A stretch of DNA of 64,000 nt from Tritrichomonas musculus (Eukaryota; Parabasalia; Tritrichomonadida; Tritrichomonadidae), in contig JAPFFF010000038.1 of assembly GCA_039105265.1 (NCBI GenBank), positions 434,001-498,000 on the forward strand, read 5' to 3'. Both the position numbers and the translations under genes were made by a program. Each line of letters starts with the position of its first letter. Within the stretch, counting starts at the first letter, position 1. The notes beneath the pieces were generated by a model, which saw nothing but the letters and a program-made list of their open reading frames with translations, did no database searches and was not told where the DNA came from. Below are positions 63,401 through 64,000 of this stretch, piece by piece.

Positions 63401-63656
63401 TGATTGGAAACCCAAGTTCCTCAAAAATAGACTCAAGGGGAGTATTTCCATTACAAAGTTCTGTAAATCGGGCTAGTTGAGTTGAATCATAGCGTTTTTG
63501 GTAATTTAAAATTAATTGTTCTGTTGGACTGATATAACCACGCGGTGCAACAAATTTAAATTTAATGATATGAAGTAAATTTTGCATTGCTGGGTCCTGA
63601 GGTTCTTCAAGTTGTTGAAGACCCATGTGTTTTAAAACGAGATTCACATAATACAT
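54474..63656 (-). CDS. Giant BEACH-WD40 protein (LYST/NBEA/BCHS family)
   Basis: The 3060-residue protein has a long helical (armadillo-like) N-terminal part, a concanavalin/LamG-like domain at about residues 990-1170 (ITISFWVKLDIPLLL, EWVLFTFDFV), more helices, a PH-like part near 2070-2205, and a BEACH domain at about 2225-2490. BEACH landmarks are SNFTYLMALNTFSGRTFNDI, LQYPIFP, IRIEPFTSYYLKMQSGRF, VSAKLNEWIDLIWGCKQSG and the closing YGIMPQQLFTDLHPPR. WD40 blades follow, split by an Asn/Asp/Ala-rich insert (about 2610-2800). BEACH proteins govern vesicle fission and fusion, lysosome size and autophagy, and receptor traffic. Domain order and length fit the family. The frame is intact through 9.2 kb without introns. 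ATG 63654-63656 is the start. Confidence 0.95.
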   Translation of the reverse strand: MYYVNLVLKHMGLQQLEEPQDPAMQNLLHIIKFKFVAPRGYISPTEQLILNYQKRYDSTQLARFTELCNGNTPLESIFEELGFPIKPSQQILNEIRREVTILKNPGNTQLDFDFNQILFSSPSSNSNSNNPNQNSNPEKSNSNSISDILIYGVLHQGIAWIADLGNHNLDFAVDLVSILLDFISYPQLQSKTQIIQHIDCIFSLLIKGFLNDYSLDVTDQFVAAVLAYLVGSNSITDIFSEIYNSFFARVINSGLPRSVSHILRVTHQFIDEHRPFIQIEDATQDSISNDQNTNNTNIRKYSSLFKINILAPLIKALDSNLIELICIGSVSTDKFLENIRILLDLLATTLCENISESNDSDISKRTLEANDSPDLEITDFQNDYTFLNEGSEVTDLKYNSSELIPLLGVIGGSSKNIKDYLPKKSINAIILISVKFVKMNVKYLESFLTIVSNNVIANIGKPYYIELYAMMIFLFEKLSGKFSLTTFKESILSPVIFNIKYDLFNTPPSILDKIKEKDQNAPKPTNNNNNNNNADIFEGLSDDDEKFLIISDFRYFTFHIVASNSQTLLYQLLKYASSKSPYFFSEQIMRICHSMINFKIELFCGENVHELILNSSYQLQQLYIQNPLKETRLARISIFEFYFKIIEDSSSFLLSSTSPIFSKCFFHFLFEPSLTTLFLDRLRSGFVNVHVSFTIPIFIKLVPTICEILDYVSSKHSLILDERYTNLANQIIHCITDSLFHNLSLIFSFVQVFPSILNYVWKNPSQQLLQECFSFLSILSQSSSSFYFSSEMFQLLADIIRSVEGKEPSLETQLKFYGMMSGSNQTLEDALYLIKAPQFIPLILVSYSQSTRLTKLIEYFSSLCKYSPSNCVACNKGDLDFLLLQILKYKNSFEYNGYRVDFLIDLTTNNYESLGIIFNLISHIIFVKTNVVIVDQLFQLTLPISSYFQPHFAQNILLLLLNLITTEVNKKRPIFDIFLNKPICRIKGLTDKEVNGNITISFWVKLDIPLLLSFSESLTLFSIENHERSVSFKVLVNGEALVATLRNTKGKSLTNKNPSSTNSSIRLIEQVPSNEWVLFTFDFVKQQSDNKTALYVFKFSEQVGFATFNNFNFPNNSKITLTFGCGNSLMNKEKKDIDIQNLSGNKSAYISNYKIIGQLGPFCIFDPQSDLHNNQQFPFISDPNFENFKSAIITSSNIIQYYINNSLDVSNIELQSTKSSKMKNSKIKIKNKNNSNDSLEIKMQRFEISLSNLMHCGDCLNDVLFYVYDLNYLTYLLTSFTPKDYEISIQILEIILTCLSSSAFAQKKYISIPILSKSIPTVFKGNLNYKLYLTLFNALTAFRYEPLIKDFLDFIIFNFELWGNSDMQSLIRIMKHWATSVIDIFSSTKSSFLKISRLLAVFDIVFFSESKPEVVSTNDFGSQTDFTLKEMCLLHSFSINHTKEEVQQIKEEFLNFIELYVSKSMTAQIATSISYHLFESSNKEKTILLLNLLDRLGPSIKQLDPTFQLNFVKPLQYFFNTDDIDIIISAIFATYSLASQNNLHYLLTTASIQIQLNSNYKLVFNVLLNHIKEKCNLYSLICLLSLSLGQEEQNKAVLVIKELLNDPELSNSVEQSTFWSIWLVILGLYNTSYGSKIKFKDQNQDKTIIQTNLAIITEFFANQILRFPDVCSEFKNFLSVVLLLANDWKTAAFEFESELTFVLSKHIFASNNENIVKNKGSFLRMAFNSIFFSSVCDRNRALFEEYSSSPFYRAQLMRRATLPVKNLYNESNVNSDLDLNSNANKVKMRANSSIFEDVCKMTDPVQQQEQEDDHQPKPPKNKEKDGNPPFDSFISFTSFNQGTFLSSPTFQLRIDEENKWVDSKLCSTLVSMIPCVEKPHPSLQIFKEVADFIRVNYPNENENEVDLETRNKRRTSLNYLVDIQNKIGILQDNSISFSNKMVFAILSRAFEAAQKMIFDSLQGLGNGEKTAVYDIEKELIRMNSRHDKYKEALNEVEKNFVFPRNPDLIIQLYKKQNNNENEGIISSFFKRDNCSCFDLCPVKTKPVIKEKSFKIWELRQTHSNDDNSMIYHDVETQTEYVEDDSEQEEDIDCFSQYKKNKYSIILPCSIIKATKSKEALFLLSSYKMCLVLNNSNSKYQIPLNENDPTLKLPNKIINIQFHKIMSIFKRKRYQKNTAIEIFLINGETYLIDFEPVENDELINQLADHPLLSMQQVQKESTSSYFLENKQRTTSLWASGQMSNFTYLMALNTFSGRTFNDILQYPIFPLITNDLQNISRNLSFPISYQPKKKENQEEEELNEELFEDAINLEIEKMFHTSPVPSSTVEDCLIRIEPFTSYYLKMQSGRFKFDKKVVSSLSLCNDSELPPEFYFCPEIFQNNNKIIDIPDFQLSKNCSNPFELVYKHRKLLESDEVSAKLNEWIDLIWGCKQSGKLALKYHNYLHPFIMQDVWEHEASLLVEAKRQVLSMMRLYGIMPQQLFTDLHPPRIIKDKSGTTDDDNDDQQFKVVQKKVHSIPLIYASCIADNCFMTIDSRGKVITCVINMNLPDLINKEISRIPLKIAPGTITCPIEKGLLLLSPSTESISIFQYGSLHTYKFFTSHFVEINVKDSNNNISNLNSGPIPPANLNPAYSYSQKNPAASQQQQAESNNNNENTDNNNNNNNASNNNNDGGGADGDANDENANENGNDNANANDEYSNDGNLNDENGAGNDKDGAQQKAANGNAEDNKADGVADIDNEAAASAASSSFNYENYYTNDDDFEIFIHSNLGNFVDEEDSDFDDEIPNDSDFIMIDAENEQLQLQRSKIKHVMSMMNSSNSMFSNFDSIYGSQKYFLLIKDRSIINVYDTLTFPQKLGEIIILEDVILHCQVSQQFNVIAVLSRSGLIHIHSLSTLQKTAVIDLSNNNENNENNNIKLSCVSSSFNNNSAILSLNHKKPRRMVITPRWCFIVVDFGCSKFDVYSINGNKIKESRISFLDENKSSIYSWTAVSSLKDFDYIIFVDTKGNIGYFEAFDPSNMKFLTHTNSTVCHMDYCRSEDCIYVLTTQGNIIFIEHPFVIE
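55250..55830 (-). repeat. Asn/Asp/Ala low-complexity coding insert in the BEACH protein
   Basis: Between the first and second groups of WD40 strands lies a stretch of NNNENTDNNNNNNNASNNN, then NDGGGADGDANDENANEN and alternating Asn, Asp, Ala, Gly, ending in an Ala/Asp/acidic segment. G+C content is much higher than in the rest of the gene. It probably loops out of the propeller. Confidence 0.75.
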
Positions 63657-64000
63657 TTAATAAAAAAATTGAAAAATTTTGATGTTGTAAAATAAAATAA
63701 AAAAATATAGAGATATAAAAGATTATTTGCAAAAATTTATCATTTTATGAATAATACCATTTATTTGCTTTTTGGAACATTGTACATGGTGGTGCTTTTG
63801 GTTTAATATCTAAATCCATTTCATTTGACGAGTTAACGCAAAAAAAAATTATTATATTTTGGCAATCAATAAAATGATAAAATTATTCATTTAATCGTTT
63901 GTCTAAAATTGTTAAAAAAAAAAAAAAAAAGATCATATTATTGTCTAAAAGCATAGTAATATAAAATATTAAAAATGCATAAGAAGAATTATATCAATAA
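63657..64000. other. A+T-rich right edge
   Basis: Upstream region of the BEACH gene (minus strand), then the small frame at 63745-63819. An A run of about 17 bases stands at 63914-63930. No other gene is seen before the window ends. Confidence 0.55.
63745..63819 (-). CDS. Possible 24-codon microORF or last exon
   Basis: On the minus strand ATG 63817-63819 opens MDLDIKPKAPPCTMFQKANK and ends WYYS before TAA 63745. The composition (Pro, Cys, Lys, Trp) is unlike translated A+T noise, and the frame stays open upstream of the ATG for several codons. It could be a tiny gene or the tail of a longer one with an intron. The sequence alone does not decide. Confidence 0.25.
   Translation of the reverse strand: MDLDIKPKAPPCTMFQKANKWYYS

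Overview
The window looks like nuclear DNA from a flagellated, intron-poor protist. The best fit is a parabasalid close to Tritrichomonas. This rests on very A+T-rich, gene-poor spacers and uninterrupted reading frames (one is 3060 codons). It also rests on standard-code stops (TAA and TGA both used), several divergent protein kinases, and axonemal genes (DUF4457/KATNIP-like, a possible CFAP92-like gene, SHIPPO repeats), which argue against Entamoeba and Dictyostelium. No rRNA or marker gene fixes the species, so this is inference.

Layout. 1-9 kb: tail of a coding sequence, a TRAPP subunit (Bet5/TRAPPC1), a Mei2-like RRM protein, a DH-PH-FYVE exchange factor, a PH-domain AGC kinase and a Polo-like kinase. 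9-21 kb, mostly minus strand: an unknown 699-residue protein, a repeat-helical (possibly ChAPs-like) protein, a 71-residue protein, a DUF4457 protein and a 1013-residue probable ciliary protein, then a degraded tract. 21-29 kb: a 1785-residue Glu/Lys/Ser-rich protein with about 20 copies of a short Gly-Asp-Val motif, a SHIPPO-repeat protein and a small coiled-coil protein. 29-35 kb: a 1436-residue Ser/Asn/Lys-rich repeat protein and a small kinase.

35-48 kb is the accessory part. It holds nested inverted-repeat elements, a foldback MITE, a broken DNA-transposase gene, two tracts of gene remnants, a STE20/Fray-like kinase, a 445-bp MITE and a 1055-bp non-autonomous hAT element with a perfect 8-bp target duplication. 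48-54 kb: two diverged paralogues of an unrecognised family flank a tail-anchored protein. They are followed by a protein with two UBR-like zinc modules and an odd tRNA-Cys. 54-64 kb is one giant BEACH-WD40 gene.

Themes that link the genes are membrane traffic and phosphoinositide signalling (TRAPP, FYVE exchange factor, PH kinase, BEACH, perhaps ChAPs), cell-cycle and stress kinases, and a loose cluster of axoneme genes at 14-29 kb. A short element, CACTTTTT(G/A), lies 20-40 bases ahead of three minus-strand genes. Its TCAAAAAGT form recurs in spacers and is packed into the 46-kb MITE. The least explained features are the Gly-Asp-Val motif array and the 48-51 kb paralogue pair.
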